A DNA stretch of 37,791 nucleotides from Lingula anatina (Eukaryota; Brachiopoda; Lingulata; Lingulida; Lingulidae), in contig NW_019774291.1 of assembly GCF_001039355.2 (NCBI RefSeq), forward strand, positions 1,221,971 to 1,259,761, read 5' to 3'. The notes under the pieces were generated by a model. The model saw only the letters and a program-made list of their open reading frames with translations, had not been told where the DNA came from and made no database searches. How positions within the stretch are numbered: position 1 is the stretch's first letter; each line of letters opens with the position of its first letter. Below, one piece after another: positions 11,901 to 23,087 of the stretch. Position numbers and translations under genes: made by a program.

Positions 11901-13629
11901 TGTCTTTCCTTTTTCATAATTAATTGGCTATAAAGTCTTTTTTATCATACAATTACTGATAGTGGATTCATTGGATATATATCTTTATTTTCTGTGAATC
12001 TACATAATGGAATAGGTCTTCATGTGATTTTAATAAAGTGAATAATGTCAGTCTTTATATTAACCTGTATGTTGGTCACAGGTGTTTTCAGGGGGCAGTT
12101 TCGTAAAGGGATAAAGACTGAAACCTTGCTTTTAGCTAAAATGTTGAAAAATTTGGTTCAGCTAGGAAAAAGCTAAGAAAAAATTTCTGCCTAAAGCCTT
12201 TTGTGAAATCTGCCCCAGATGTTCAGGAACAGCATTGTCTATTATGTCGTTAAAAAAAAATGTTAGCCTGAGTTGTTTTATCTCCAGCTATGTAACAGAA
12301 ACCCTTTTAATGTCTGAAAGCCAAGAACATGTGCACAAAGTGATAGAGCAAGTTAAAAGTAAGTTAAATATCGAGGACAAAATGCCTTAGATTGAAATGA
12401 AATGAAATTATAAGCTTGACTATGTAAAGTGTGCATAAAATGTAAAAGAGTATTGTAAGCTTTCTAGTGCAGCTGCAGTCTTCTTCTCACTGTCACACTT
12501 AAATAAGTTTTACAAGAGTTTTCAAAGTTAAATTTTATTTATAAGTCATCCTGGATAATTATATGGATTTACTTCACATATAAAAATTATGGAAGCACTT
12601 ATAAGGTTTATTCTTTTCTACTTTCCTGTGCAAATACAGGCAGCTTTGCTAATTATTTCTTTTCATTGGCCAGGAATCCGTTATATGGTGAAACATATCG
12701 AACCCATAAGTAAAGAAGATGTGAGGAACATACATAAAAAATTGATGAAGTGTAGAAACCAGGAAAATAATCCAGAAAGTGAAGTGTGAGTGTAATATTT
12801 TTAAATGTCACCTTTGTCGATTTTTTGTAATCTCAATAAAAGGCAAAAGTTTTACATTTAGCTGTGTCAGATCACAATAAAAGCAAAAATGTTACATATG
12901 AGTGCAAAACTTTTTAATGTACATTTACAATTAGTTCCAGATCAAATATATGAATGTATACATACTTTTGAAGGTTTGGATTTATTAAAAAAATTTTGTC
13001 CCACAAAAATCACAGAGACTGTACATAAAGCACATATTTTTTCAATATTATTGAAGTGTTATTATTATTATTATCCACCAAATTATTATCCTCCACCAAA
13101 GAGATTGTTTTCACCTCTGTTTGTATGTTTGTTTGTCACCAGCATTACTCAAAAAGTTATGAATGGTTAAGGTAAAAGTGATTTAATTTTGGTTAAGATC
13201 CATGAATTAATTACTTAATTAATGGATAATTATTAGACTAAGTTTTTCATTTATCTTGGCAGAGGTCTGTGCTCTGAGTGCTTTTTTAGTTGTTGTTGTT
13301 GCACTTTAGCTATAAAAGAAAGATGGATGAGCTGTTAGAGGAAGAGGAGGAATACCAGTCTCAAAAAAGGGCTAAGATTGCAGAGGTAATTGTAATGTAT
13401 ACATTTTATAAAATAGTCAATTATTATTTTTTTTTAAGATGTTATCTTATTGCTTTTCTTATGAACAATAACATTAGTGAGTTTTGTTTCTCTAGCAAAA
13501 GAGTACGATTATGAATGACATGAATATAAAATTATGAAAGCAAAACTACATACAAAAATTTAAGTAATTGATCCATTTCCTCTTTTTCAGGAAGAAAAAC
13601 TTGCTGAGAAAAACCTTGTTGGTTTATGA
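8954..13629 (+). CDS. CCNH: Cyclin H, CDK-activating kinase / TFIIH subunit, 5' partial, 9 exons seen
   Basis: Cyclin H binds CDK7 and MAT1 to form the CDK-activating kinase, also the kinase module of TFIIH, in the nucleus. Exons: 8954-9103, 9297-9370, 9600-9801, 10414-10536, 11817-11872, 12288-12358, 12674-12785, 13310-13385, 13591-13629, all GT-AG and phase-consistent, giving 300 residues. Diagnostic parts: LLRHYEYALKEFC before the cyclin box; GTAINYMKRFFLNKSVMDYH (cyclin box helix 1); LTCVYLSTKVEEN; ELLLMKELHYHMTIHNPFRA; second cyclin fold with DACLIFAPSQIALAALLAS. The Lys/Glu-rich tail ends EKNLVGL, like the acidic C-terminus of the family. Human cyclin H has 323 residues; about the first 40-50, with the motif around HWTF, are missing. 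They may lie in the unresolved interval to the left, or the assembly may be faulty there. Intron 4 carries an antisense retrotransposon and intron 5 a MITE-like element. Confidence 0.93.
10860..11735 (-). mobile_element. 5'-truncated non-LTR retrotransposon, reverse transcriptase 3' part (CR1/Rex1-like)
   Basis: The minus strand is open from about 11735 to the stop at 10904. It encodes the C-terminal half of a LINE reverse transcriptase: APQGCVLSPCLYSLFTYDC, then the catalytic KFADDTTL box (FADD in place of YADD), then LSWCESNDLILNVAKTKEM, VEEFKLLGIHLNSKLNW and the thumb region VIESILAYGIIIWY. The endonuclease and the first half of the reverse transcriptase are absent, as expected for incomplete target-primed insertion. 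The element's 3' end, at its left, runs into A/T-rich (TTTA)n-like DNA at 10870-10903. It is antisense to cyclin H within intron 4. No internal stop is seen over about 270 codons, so the insertion may be fairly recent. The clade is assigned from the SLFT-DC motif and is tentative. Confidence 0.88.
12091..12216. repeat. MITE-like foldback element, family E
   Basis: A 126-bp segment in cyclin H intron 5 that begins GGGGGCAGTTTCGTAAAGG and ends with the imperfect complement CCTTTTGTGAAATCTGCCCC. It is non-coding. Similar single ends (about 230 and 5350) suggest a wider family with GGGSCAGTTTCACAAA-type termini. Confidence 0.6.
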
Positions 13630-14170
13630 CACAGACAGAAATTATGGGAATTATTGCTGAATCATACTTAAGCCATTAGAGAAATAGGTTCAAAAAACAT
13701 GATTTAACAATGGAGGCAGACTTGTAGGAGACAAAGCGATAGATGATACTGAGCTGTGTCTGTGTTTCTTTTTCTCTGATGCAGAGAAGTAATTCCATGT
13801 AGTATTAACTATCATATATGTTTAACATCAGGGATTATCAGAAACTGAACAAATTAATTCTTCAGATGTTGTGGAACCCATACAGGATTTTACTGCAACA
13901 TAAGTACCAAAAAAAGACAAAAAGGATTATCATAGCATCAGACCCGATTTCCGTGCTCTTATTGATCTATCTGATATAACAGTGTATCTGCTAAAATATT
14001 TTTTGTAAATATATTTAAAAGATATAGTAAAGAATGGGAGATCATCATGGCATTTGTCTTACTGATCCTGTTATTACACTAATGTTGCCAAGGCAAAAAT
14101 GCTGTATATGCTGATAATGAAAGTATCAGGTTAACCTTCATGTACAAGTATTTCGCATTTCAGTGCCCTG

Positions 14171-14298
14171 TGTAAGTCCACTGAAAAAGACCTTTGCATT
14201 GGATAATAATTTAGTTGAGAACTGTTGTGTATTGTGTAAGTCCACTGAAAAAGACCTCTGCATTGGATAATAATTTAGTTGAGAACTGTTGTGTATTA
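14171..14298 (+). repeat. 64-bp tandem duplication in the cyclin H 3' region
   Basis: Two near-identical 64-bp copies (from 14171 and 14235) starting TGTAAGTCCACTGAAAAAGA. They differ at one visible position (CTTTGC against CTCTGC). They lie about 540 bp after the cyclin H stop, probably within the 3' untranslated region. No other gene lies between 13630 and 14448. Confidence 0.95.
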
Positions 14299-14447
14299 TA
14301 TTTATTTATACCAAATCTTTTAACTGAAAGTAAGAGACATGCTAGATCAATGTTTAGTGGACCTTATTTACAGATGGTCACTTCTAACATTAATTGCTTA
14401 TACTGTGACAGTAAAGAATTTAGAGAATGACTGGTGATTCTGCATGT

Positions 14448-14453
14448 AATAAA
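14448..14453 (+). promoter_or_regulatory. Candidate poly-A signal of cyclin H
   Basis: AATAAA 819 bp downstream of the stop, in a GTAATAAAGC context. It is a plausible end for the transcript. Other AT-rich hexamers may be used instead. Confidence 0.35.
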
Positions 14454-16056
14454 GCATAAGGAACATGATTTTGCGTGGCTGGACCTGTCAGTTTACCTTA
14501 CATTGAAAAATTTATCAGAGTCTTGATCTACTGCTTGAGCTTTAGGTCCCTGCCCCTATTTTATATTCAAAATGCTAGTAATAGTAAAAAAGGTCTAGGT
14601 CAATGAATTATTTCACAAGTGAACAGTTGATTGAGTGAATAAGACTTAAAATGGGGAAGAAATTAGGTACCTTGGTTTAAAACGACTAATAATGAAGAGC
14701 GAAGACACGAATTGTGGTAGGTGCTCCTGTCACACCCGCCCAGCACATCTTTTCCAAAACAGCTGTAGCAGGTCACGTGACAACCACTTGCAAGACTGTC
14801 CTCGTACGGCTGAGGTGACAAAAAGCATGAGGTAAGATCGCAGTTTTCTCACAACTCTCATTAGTATAAATTCAGACCAAGATTCACACAGTGTGCCTAG
14901 GTAAGTGTACTTCAATTTACCGGTTTCGTTTATGGTGTAGCTCCCTTCCACAAGGGGACAACATCAATCCATCTCGGAGTGTTGACGAGCTACCACCAAG
15001 TTTATTACTGTGGTCCTATATGCAACACATGGTGTATTTTAACATTTTGTCACGCCCGCGGCAGATGTGATCAGCTGTTAGAGAATGCTGGGGAGAATTA
15101 TATGCTATTAGAACAGGGTTTTTGGAAATTAAGCAGGCGTGTATATTCATTTTCTCTACAAGTTTTAAACTGATATCTTTGTTAATGTGCCATGTACCCA
15201 GAATAATGTAGAATGTAAACATTTTGTTTACAGTTTATATATGAATAGTGGGCAATTATGTAGATACTGATCAGGTTAAGTATCAGATATAAGCGCATTG
15301 TGATATCGGATCTTATTGTATTGATGGTAATTTGTACCCACTTCAACTTTTCTATCTTTCTTAACATCAGTGGATAGGAATGAAATTANGGGGGTGGGTG
15401 GTGACGGAGGGGCGGGGGATGATGTCCGAAATGCTGGAGGTGGTGGAACGGGGGCCACAGGGGATGCACGACTCCTTATTGAGGCAGGTGCCCGATGTGG
15501 AGCACGAGCAGGTAGGGGATGGTTGGATTCTGGCACGTGGCCGAGAAGACTGGGGTGTAGAAAAAGACGTTGGAGCAAAAGACAGGGGTGGGGAAACTGG
15601 CCTCGGTTTCGGTTTATATATAAAATGTCAATCAGGGCACAGAAGATTGATCTAAAGGACTTCTCTGTAAGACTGATAAAACTACCTCATCATATGACAC
15701 AGGAATAACGTATTATATGTTTTCATATTTGGGGGCATCCCCACGCTTTTCTCTTCGATTTATTTTGAAAATTCCCAAACAAACTGGTACTTACTTTTAA
15801 ACAATAACTGTCACTTGTTAAATGTGCGAACTCCACTGCTTAAACTGCTCTTACCTGTAATTTATAATGGCCGAAATTATCTTACTTCAAAAAAGTATTA
15901 TTATTATTATTATAAGCACAACAAAAAGAAAATACAATTGTAGTGCTTTCTCTGATAAGTGCCGTTTGCCGTTATTCCGCCTCACTCCAATGGTTTAGGA
16001 ATTTATTCCGACATTCAGTTCTTTTTTGTCTATTTCTGTGTGGTGTTTACAATGTA
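14454..16056. other. Intergenic region with a G-rich island
   Basis: I recognise no gene between cyclin H and the convergent zinc-finger gene. The block at 15388-15610 is clearly GC/G-rich, with several runs of three to five G on the plus strand (GGGGGTGGGTGG, GGGGCGGGGG, AACGGGGGCC), and is open in several frames. An unresolved base sits at 15389. The frames give Gly/Arg- or Pro/Ala-rich peptides with no family resemblance, so I do not call a gene. Confidence 0.4.
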
Positions 16057-16062
16057 TTTATT
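16057..16062 (-). promoter_or_regulatory. Candidate poly-A signal of the zinc-finger gene
   Basis: TTTATT on the plus strand reads AATAAA on the minus strand, 115 bp after the zinc-finger stop codon. Confidence 0.45.
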
Positions 16063-16176
16063 GTAGACTTTTAAATCTAACGTGAAAAGTTGTTATTCCT
16101 TTAAATATACCGGCATTGAAAAACCCACTGTGGTGTGCTTCCTTCCTTGCACAAACTGCAAGAGTGGAAATCTCTT

Positions 16177-18818
16177 TCAGTTGTGTGACAAAACCTCATG
16201 GTTGCGGAGGTCTTTTTTGGATTTGAAACCCTCGGGACAGTGCGGGCACTGGTGCTTGGGCTTCTTCTTGTGCATGGCCTTTTCATGTTTCAGACGCGAA
16301 ACGTGCCGTTTGAAGGCTTTCTCACAAAATCGGCACTGGTGCGGTCTCTCTCCCGTGTGAGATCGCACGTGGAACAGGACGGAGTCTTTCCTGCTGAAGG
16401 TTTTACCGCAGATGCGACACGTGTATGGTTTTTCTCCAGTGTGTCTCCTCTCGTGCATCTCAAGCTCTGCTTTGACTGAGAACCTTCTGGAACAAAACTG
16501 GCAGAGGTGTGGTTTCTTCACCTTGTTCTGAAGCATCTTCTTGTGGTACCTTGCCCCACTTTCGGACAAAAACCCCTTATTGCAACATTTACAGTAATAA
16601 GGTTTTTCAGCCGAGTGCACTAATACTTCGTGTTTCACACATTCTGCTCTTTGACGATACATTCTACCACAGTACTGACACATATTGGGGGTGTAAGCAC
16701 TATGGGTTCTTTCATGGGCGTCCCGAATTCTTTTGTTTGGGAATGTCTCGTCGCAGTACCTACATGAACTCATGTCTTTCACATGGGTTAATTGATGTTT
16801 AGAGAAAACATCTTCAGATGTGAAGTTAGCACAACAAATCTCACAGATGTAGATGGTTGCCTCTTCATTCTTGACAATACTCTCCTCGCTTTTCACATCG
16901 CTTTCGCCCTCTGATTCACTCCTAACTTTGCTGTCATTACTATCGCTATCAGTCATGCAGGGTTCATTTTTTATCACATCGACCTCAGAGACTTCACCCA
17001 TATTTGGTTTAACCATTTCTCCTTGGTTAGGAAGGTTATTCAAATAGTCATGATCCAAAGAAATGTCAGTTTCCCTATTGTCAGTGTGATCAGGTGCGTC
17101 TTGAGCAACCACATCTTGCAGAGTAGATCTGAGCTGCCCTCTAGCGTCAGAACGATCTGCATTCCTTAAGTTTTTATTCAGATGTGACCGCTCTCCGGTA
17201 GAGAAAATGCGCTGTTTATCTGCCTCTTTATTTGACTCAATTTGTTTGCGTTTGCTAAAAGACACAAGCTGCTTGCTTGTGCCAACTGAATTAAGAGTAA
17301 TGGGCTTTAAATAGTATGTCTTGTGCTGCCACCTGGTGTCAGGTGTATTAAGACTGCTGGAAAGGTCATGATCTGCTTCATGTGGCTCTTTGGTGGAGAT
17401 CCTGGAAACAAAACCACAGATAAAATTACCCTAAGCTACATTTCTAAGAGAACTGCTGAGCAAAAAAACGTGACCATAAATGCTGTTTCCACTTAACAAA
17501 AATTGTTAGTGATAAAAAAAATATGTAGTTGCTGAGTTTGATTTTTTCAATCTGCTGATAGGAGTCTATATGTGATTTGGGAGTCTCTAGGAAGCCTTCA
17601 GGACTCTATGGCCACATTCAGAACAGTGGATTAACTACTCCAAGGGTCAAATAAGGCGACCCACTTAAAAACTTGCCATCAAATACACTAATAGGCACTG
17701 AATTGATTTCCCGTAGGTAGGTATTCAAGTGCCCGTGGGTCAGCCATATTTGACCCTCAGACTAGTAAGTCAAATGTTCTGAATGCGCCCTAAGTGACTT
17801 CTATTGGACCTTACAGAAATGCATCAGGGCTCCATTAGAATTCTATTGGACATCCTATAGAAATGCATATGTCTTGTAAGACACTATGGAATTTTGGATC
17901 ATTTTCCAATGGGAAATTTCTGTGAGAGTACATTAAAGGGTTTGTCCTTTAATAAATTTTAAATTATTCCAACCCCCTTCTAAAATTTTTTTTTAGACAG
18001 AACTTAAGTATCACTTACTCAAGGTCATCATCATCATCATCATCCACATCTCCCTCATCACTATCTGATGATGTTCCTTCCATTTTCTTGCATAGTGTTG
18101 TAAGTGGTTTGTAATTGTTATACCTTTAAAGAAAAGAGATAGAAAAGATAAACAAAAATAAGTCACAATCTCATCTATAAAAACAACTTTTATATCTAAA
18201 CACAACTGATTGAGCATTTAAATGCACAGGTGGTATAATTTGTTCCTTCAGTAGACTCATAAGTCTGTTCACATTGGCATCTACTGGTATCACCTTTTAA
18301 TCCTGTTAATTTTCTATTTTTATATGTTGCTTATATCCCACAAATCCAACATTACTTAACTAAATGCTGTTTATTTTACTTTAATAGTGTATCCGACAAA
18401 TTAAATGAAACACATGAATGTATTGGTACAAGTTAACTCTTACATAAACATCGACTTACGACTATCCCCCCCCCTTTTTTTACCCATAAAATAGCATGTA
18501 ATGCAAAGAAAGTGTACAATACAGAACTCTGCTTTCTGAAAAATAGGAAAAATAACCCTCTACTTTCCTTGACCTTTCCACTCAAACCTGTGTGTTTGTG
18601 GAAATAAGAAAATCTGGAAATTTGCTTACATTCTCACTGAAACTCATGCTAACAGCTGGATAAACTACTTACACATCCATGAGAAGTTTGGCCAACTTTT
18701 CATTGGAGTCTTGCTGGAGTTCAAATTTGAGGCTATTCCATCTTTCTAGTTCTTTGCCAATGTTGATCCAGTTGGGAGGTATTGGTATTATCAGCTGAGA
18801 GGCTTGTCCCGTTGCCAT
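16177..18818 (-). CDS. C2H2 zinc-finger protein with eight fingers, 491 residues, 3 coding exons
   Basis: Minus-strand exons 18818-18673, 18123-18019 and 17401-16177 join with GT-AG sites and matching phases. The ATG at 18818 follows an in-frame TAG. Residues 1-60 (starting MATGQASQLIIPIPPNWINI, with a charged helix LERWNSLKFELQQ) match no family I know. Residues about 67-84 are Asp/Ser-rich and acidic. Residues 85-265 are polar and hold three sumoylation-type motifs (IKNE, VKSE, VKNE). Eight fingers span about residues 270-490, several joined by TGEKP-type linkers (HTGEKPY, HTGERPH). Finger 4 has both Cys and the first His (CKCC through YHKKMLQNK) but no second His at the usual spacing. The fingers should bind DNA or RNA in the nucleus; I cannot predict the target. 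No KRAB, BTB or SCAN domain is seen. An acceptor at 18909 suggests at least one 5' untranslated exon. Confidence 0.93.
17610..17790. repeat. MITE-like foldback element, family D
   Basis: A 181-bp element in the zinc-finger gene's second intron. Its left end GGCCACATTCAGAACA is inverted at the right end (reverse complement GGGCGCATTCAGAACA). The complementarity continues inward through GGGTCAAATAAGGCGACCCA against GGGTCAAATATGGCTGACCC. No coding capacity. Confidence 0.75.
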
Positions 18819-18908
18819 TATGGCTTGAACAACGTTATTGCACTATTTTCCAATTTCTTCCAATTTCTTTCCAATTTTCTGGTTTTAATATTTAACTGCA
18901 TTAAGCAC
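18819..18908 (-). other. Probable 5' untranslated exon segment of the zinc-finger gene
   Basis: Upstream of the ATG on the minus strand, TTTTTATTACAG precedes GTGCTTAATGC, a good splice acceptor at 18909-18910. The transcript probably starts in an exon further right. One candidate donor (about 19603, CTAAGTAAGTGC on the minus strand) exists, but nothing proves it is used. Confidence 0.35.
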
Positions 18909-19092
18909 CTGTAATAAAAAATTGATAAACTGTTACTCCATTAAGAAGTATGTGTTATTTAACATACTGTTTACTTTGTATTTTTGTTTGTTTGTTTTTG
19001 GACGTGGGGGGGGGGGGGTAAGAACATGATAATGGCATGAAACCACATAAAATGGATGCTTCATTTTGTAACTTAACCAAGTTACCATTACT

Positions 19093-19093
<1 letters not shown>

Positions 19094-19131
<38 letters not shown>
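19094..19131. repeat. (GT)n microsatellite
   Basis: About 38 bp of GT repeats ending in GCGCGC. Alternating purine-pyrimidine DNA of this kind can adopt Z-DNA. Confidence 0.95.
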
Positions 19132-19137
<6 letters not shown>

Positions 19138-21302
19138 CTCTACTTTATCTGGTTTCAACCACCACCCTTTGCTACCCCCCCCCCCATCGCACACACTTAC
19201 AAGCACACTTATATCTTGAACCACCAGCAGCAACAGACGAAATTGACAAGGAAGAAAGAAATGTTACAATTCAAACCTTTAAATAACAAGAAAAATTTTG
19301 AAATTGTACTCAAGCGTTGTCTCAATCGTGTACATACACGTAAGCCCCCAAACCTTTAAATAATAAGAAAAAATTGAAATGATACTCAAGCATTGTCTCA
19401 GGCGTGTAAATACACGTCAGTCTACATGTGAGTTACAAAAGTTCAAAACCAAAATAAACTTTCCAGAGCCAAAGGTATAATGCGGAGCTTGGAAAGAAAG
19501 GCTCAGGTTGCTCCTTTCCTTTTGTTCTAGAATACATATATTCAAACAGTATCTTCCGTAAGTTTAAACTTCTTATAAATGAGTAGCACTTACTTAGTAC
19601 TTAGCCCTAGCAACTCAACCTAACACTGTCTAAGTGAGCTCTAATGGCTGATAGCGGTAAAGTGGGAATCAACTAACAACCGAAACTGCGGGACTCGAAA
19701 AGAAATCTCACCTAGCACATTTGTTTAGCACCTACATGAAGACATTTGTATTTGGACCAAAGTTAGTTCGTAATTTATCATAACATGTCTTTATTTATTT
19801 ATTTATTTATTTATTTATTTGAATAATATTTATTTAATGAATAGCATTTGACTAACTTCACCTTAAGCTGCTACTATATTATCGGTAAAAGTTGAATTCA
19901 AAGAATAATGATATTTTGGTATACCGAAACTTCAGTGAGGTTAAAATTGCATCTTAGCACAGCGACCGTACCTACCTGTTATTGACGTGATGCCCAGCAT
20001 AGTCCATTAATTAGTAGGCCTACTCCTGATGTGATAGATCGATAGGGCCTACATAAATACAAGTACGAAAACTGCGTGATGTAGCCTAATGAAACATTTC
20101 AGAATACTCAGTATATAGCCTAACATTAAAAAGACGCCGCGAAGAGTCGTCGCCCGTCTATCAACTTATCAATTTTGTATGGCCTTAGCAAGCAAATTCT
20201 ACTTTACATTTCTACATGTAGAAATGCCCACATAGTAAATAAACTGCAGTGAATTTTCAACTATTATACTGACTAATGGGTCTGAATTACGTCTAATTGG
20301 ACTTTTTATCGGCAATAAAACAGACATCTTAATTAAGAGTAAATTGATAAGCAGGCGTTGGCTCTCACTACCCCATGTGACTCACAGTACGTCTTCCCTT
20401 CTTTAAACAGCATAATTACTTTTTTTAGTATTTAATCTGATGTTCACGACTACAAATTTGAAAGCATACTTCCATTACTAGTACATATAATTTTATAGTG
20501 GGAACTGGAGATTCTGCCCCCTGTCTAGCTACAGTATATGATAATGGAGATAGATTTCTGCGCCTTCCCCCATCCCTATATTGCGTATCGCCTCACTTTA
20601 CTAAACCAGGGAATTATATCGTAGATATTCCCTGATACATGTAGAATTCACTGACTAAACCTACCACTGCTACTGCTACTACTATTACTACTACTTCTTC
20701 TACAAATACCGGTGCCATTACGTTTTAGATATGTTTTATGTAATCACACATTTATCCCGAATCAGAGTGGGCCAAAATTTCGGTTCATTATAATTACGGC
20801 CAGATTTCGGTCTAAGTTAAATTTCTTTGTGGAAGTGGTCCTGACACTCTCCTAAACACCAAAAAGCACTGTTTTACCCGTTATATGTTAAACAGGTGCG
20901 TGGATTGCAAAGTCTTTATAAGCAAATGAAAAGTCACTGTGCTCAAAATGTTACTGTTTTGTTAATTACTTGACAGAGATGTCACGTTCCGTTTACGTGC
21001 ACGGGTGTTTTATTAGCTGAAAATAATTTGACTTTGAAAATTACTTAAAGGGCCCAGACAGACCTTCATTGATGCAAATTGGTGCATTCTGTTGCATAAT
21101 CATCATTTTAAATGGATACCTTGAACATCTGTAAGAAATTTAATTTCCCTAAAAATGTAGGATTTGGACTGAGCACCGGAAAACTTGAGAGATACAAAGA
21201 GAGAGAGAAACTTCAGATACAAAGAGAGAGAGCGAAAAGGAAAGAAAGAAAAGGGGGCAACTACAGATAGTATATATATATTAATATGAATCTATATCAC
21301 TA

Positions 21303-21629
21303 NNNNNNNNNNNNNNNNNNNNNNNNNNNNNNNNNNNNNNNNNNNNNNNNNNNNNNNNNNNNNNNNNNNNNNNNNNNNNNNNNNNNNNNNNNNNNNNNNN
21401 NNNNNNNNNNNNNNNNNNNNNNNNNNNNNNNNNNNNNNNNNNNNNNNNNNNNNNNNNNNNNNNNNNNNNNNNNNNNNNNNNNNNNNNNNNNNNNNNNNNN
21501 NNNNNNNNNNNNNNNNNNNNNNNNNNNNNNNNNNNNNNNNNNNNNNNNNNNNNNNNNNNNNNNNNNNNNNNNNNNNNNNNNNNNNNNNNNNNNNNNNNNN
21601 NNNNNNNNNNNNNNNNNNNNNNNNNNNNN
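21303..21629. other. Assembly gap (327 N)
   Basis: Unresolved bases. Anything that seems to read across it is meaningless. Confidence 0.99.
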
Positions 21630-21638
21630 ATTTTTCAG

Positions 21639-21696
21639 GTCAAGGGTCAGCCATTTTGTCACTGAGTACACCATGGAACATTTAAGTAACATATCG
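21639..21696 (+). other. Possible small exon next to the gap
   Basis: A good acceptor (ATTTTTCAG) and a consensus donor (CGGTAAGT) bracket 58 bp. One frame is open (SRVSHFVTEYTMEHLSNIS) and the other two contain stops. It could be an untranslated or coding exon of an unseen transcript, perhaps an upstream exon of the VWA/TSP1 gene. There is no homology to lean on. Confidence 0.2.
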
Positions 21697-22700
21697 GTAA
21701 GTACTTAGATTTTAACTGTGTGACATTTACACAAGAGAAATGCCGAGATTCTGCCATGCTCAAATAAAAATGTGATTAAAATTCGAATGAAGAGTGTAAT
21801 TTTTTATTGCCCAGTAGGAGGATGCGCAGTAACATTACAATGTTGTTAAGAAAATGTTTAACTTAATTATGTCATGTTTTTATACAGTCGTTTTACTAGG
21901 GTAGTGCACGAAGTCTTAATCACCTGCAACATTGATTTGAAAAGAAAAAACAACAATAATAATAATTAATTTTCTTAAACAAACTTGCACGAAACTGTAA
22001 TTAATATAAGAATGTTAAAATTAACGATTTAGACACCATTAAAACAATCAAATGTGGAAATGTGGAGAATGAAATGGTAATGTGTTTTTTAATCGCAGGT
22101 TAGAATTTAAATTCGACGACGTTTGAATAAAATAGCTCATATATCAAGTGTTACATTTGTACTGTCAGTGCACATTTAACGGTGGGTAGAAATGTACAGA
22201 GATACAGAGGAAGGAACGGGTGTACGTCCCCCTCCCCCCACCCCCTACACACACTTTCAGCTCCAACTTAAGAGATAAATGACCGTAGAAAAAACTGCTT
22301 GAAAGTATTCTTTCAATTTTTCCTTAATCATTTTCCTTAATTTCCGCACAGACATCAGCAGATACTTGATGTCCAAGCAAAGCTTTAATTTCCAGAGGAC
22401 AAAATTTTAATGAACGTGTGACGTTTTTCAAACCACGACCACAAATTCTTTATCTGAAGTGCAAGCATAATTCAAATATTTCTGCCTAAGTTTGCATTCC
22501 TTTAATTTGTATCTCGGCAACGATGTACTTTTCTCAACCAAAGTCCAGTTGCAAACTACCTGTACCTGGACATCCGCAACAAATTAAAACCAAACTTCTG
22601 TATGCGGAAATACATTCCCATTTATTTTTCGGTGATAGGTTACGTCGCCCATCTGTACGCATGGGCGATGGTATGCGCAGGCGCTATTTTTATTCGGGTA

Positions 22701-23085
22701 GGTGTCGTCTGCGCTTAATGTGCCATCACCACACTAGCGAGAAACACCTCCGTCTGTCAAACTCGAGCAGACGACACCAAAAAATCGAGCAGGCGATTCC
22801 GTAGCTAGACTAGACACAAATAAATAACAACAAAATTTGAGTGGAGGGTTTAAAAAGAGCACGAGAAAGGGAGCAGATGTCATTAAATTACAAGCGACAT
22901 CATTAAGTTGAGATAAGGGTATTCACAGCTCGAGTCAAAGACGCCACAAACTTCTGCAGATGCGTTCAAGAACAGTCGGAAAACACCATTAAGTAACTAG
23001 AGTAGAAGACTTTAAAAAATTGAGCAAACGACATCAAAAAAATAAAGCAGACGACATCTTAAACTTCAACAGACAACTTTAGTCA
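22701..23085 (+). repeat. Degenerate 22-23 bp repeat and inverted repeat in the VWA/TSP1 gene 5' flank
   Basis: Variants of GCAGACGACATC recur at about 22767, 22789, 22873, 22893, 22955, 23024, 23047 and 23070. Adjacent copies are spaced 20-23 bp, each followed by A/T-rich filler. The first copy (GCAGACGACACC, 22767-22778) is also an exact inverted match of GGTGTCGTCTGC at 22701-22712. The array ends a few bases before the ATG, so it lies in the 5' untranslated region or promoter. Confidence 0.65.
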
Positions 23086-23087
23086 AA

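Larger units (their letters stand above)
18910..22700. other. Intergenic region between divergent genes, no gene seen
   Basis: This is mostly AT-rich sequence between the zinc-finger gene (minus) and the VWA/TSP1 gene (plus). It holds a G/C-run area near 19007 and 19175, a (GT)n microsatellite, a (TTTA)n run (about 19790-19820), a GA-rich stretch (21187-21260) and an assembly gap. No open frame resembles a protein. Promoters of both neighbours should lie near its two ends. Confidence 0.45.

Noticed and set aside
15276-15708. Pro/Ala- or Gly-rich proteins over the G-rich island
   Set aside because: They are open in several frames on both strands because of base composition, cross an unresolved base, and show no domain.
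19037-19359. Plus-strand frames with Val/Cys repeats
   Set aside because: They are translations of the (GT)n microsatellite without family resemblance or splice context.
21286-21708. Open frames reading across the N gap
   Set aside because: They exist only because unresolved bases contain no stop codons.
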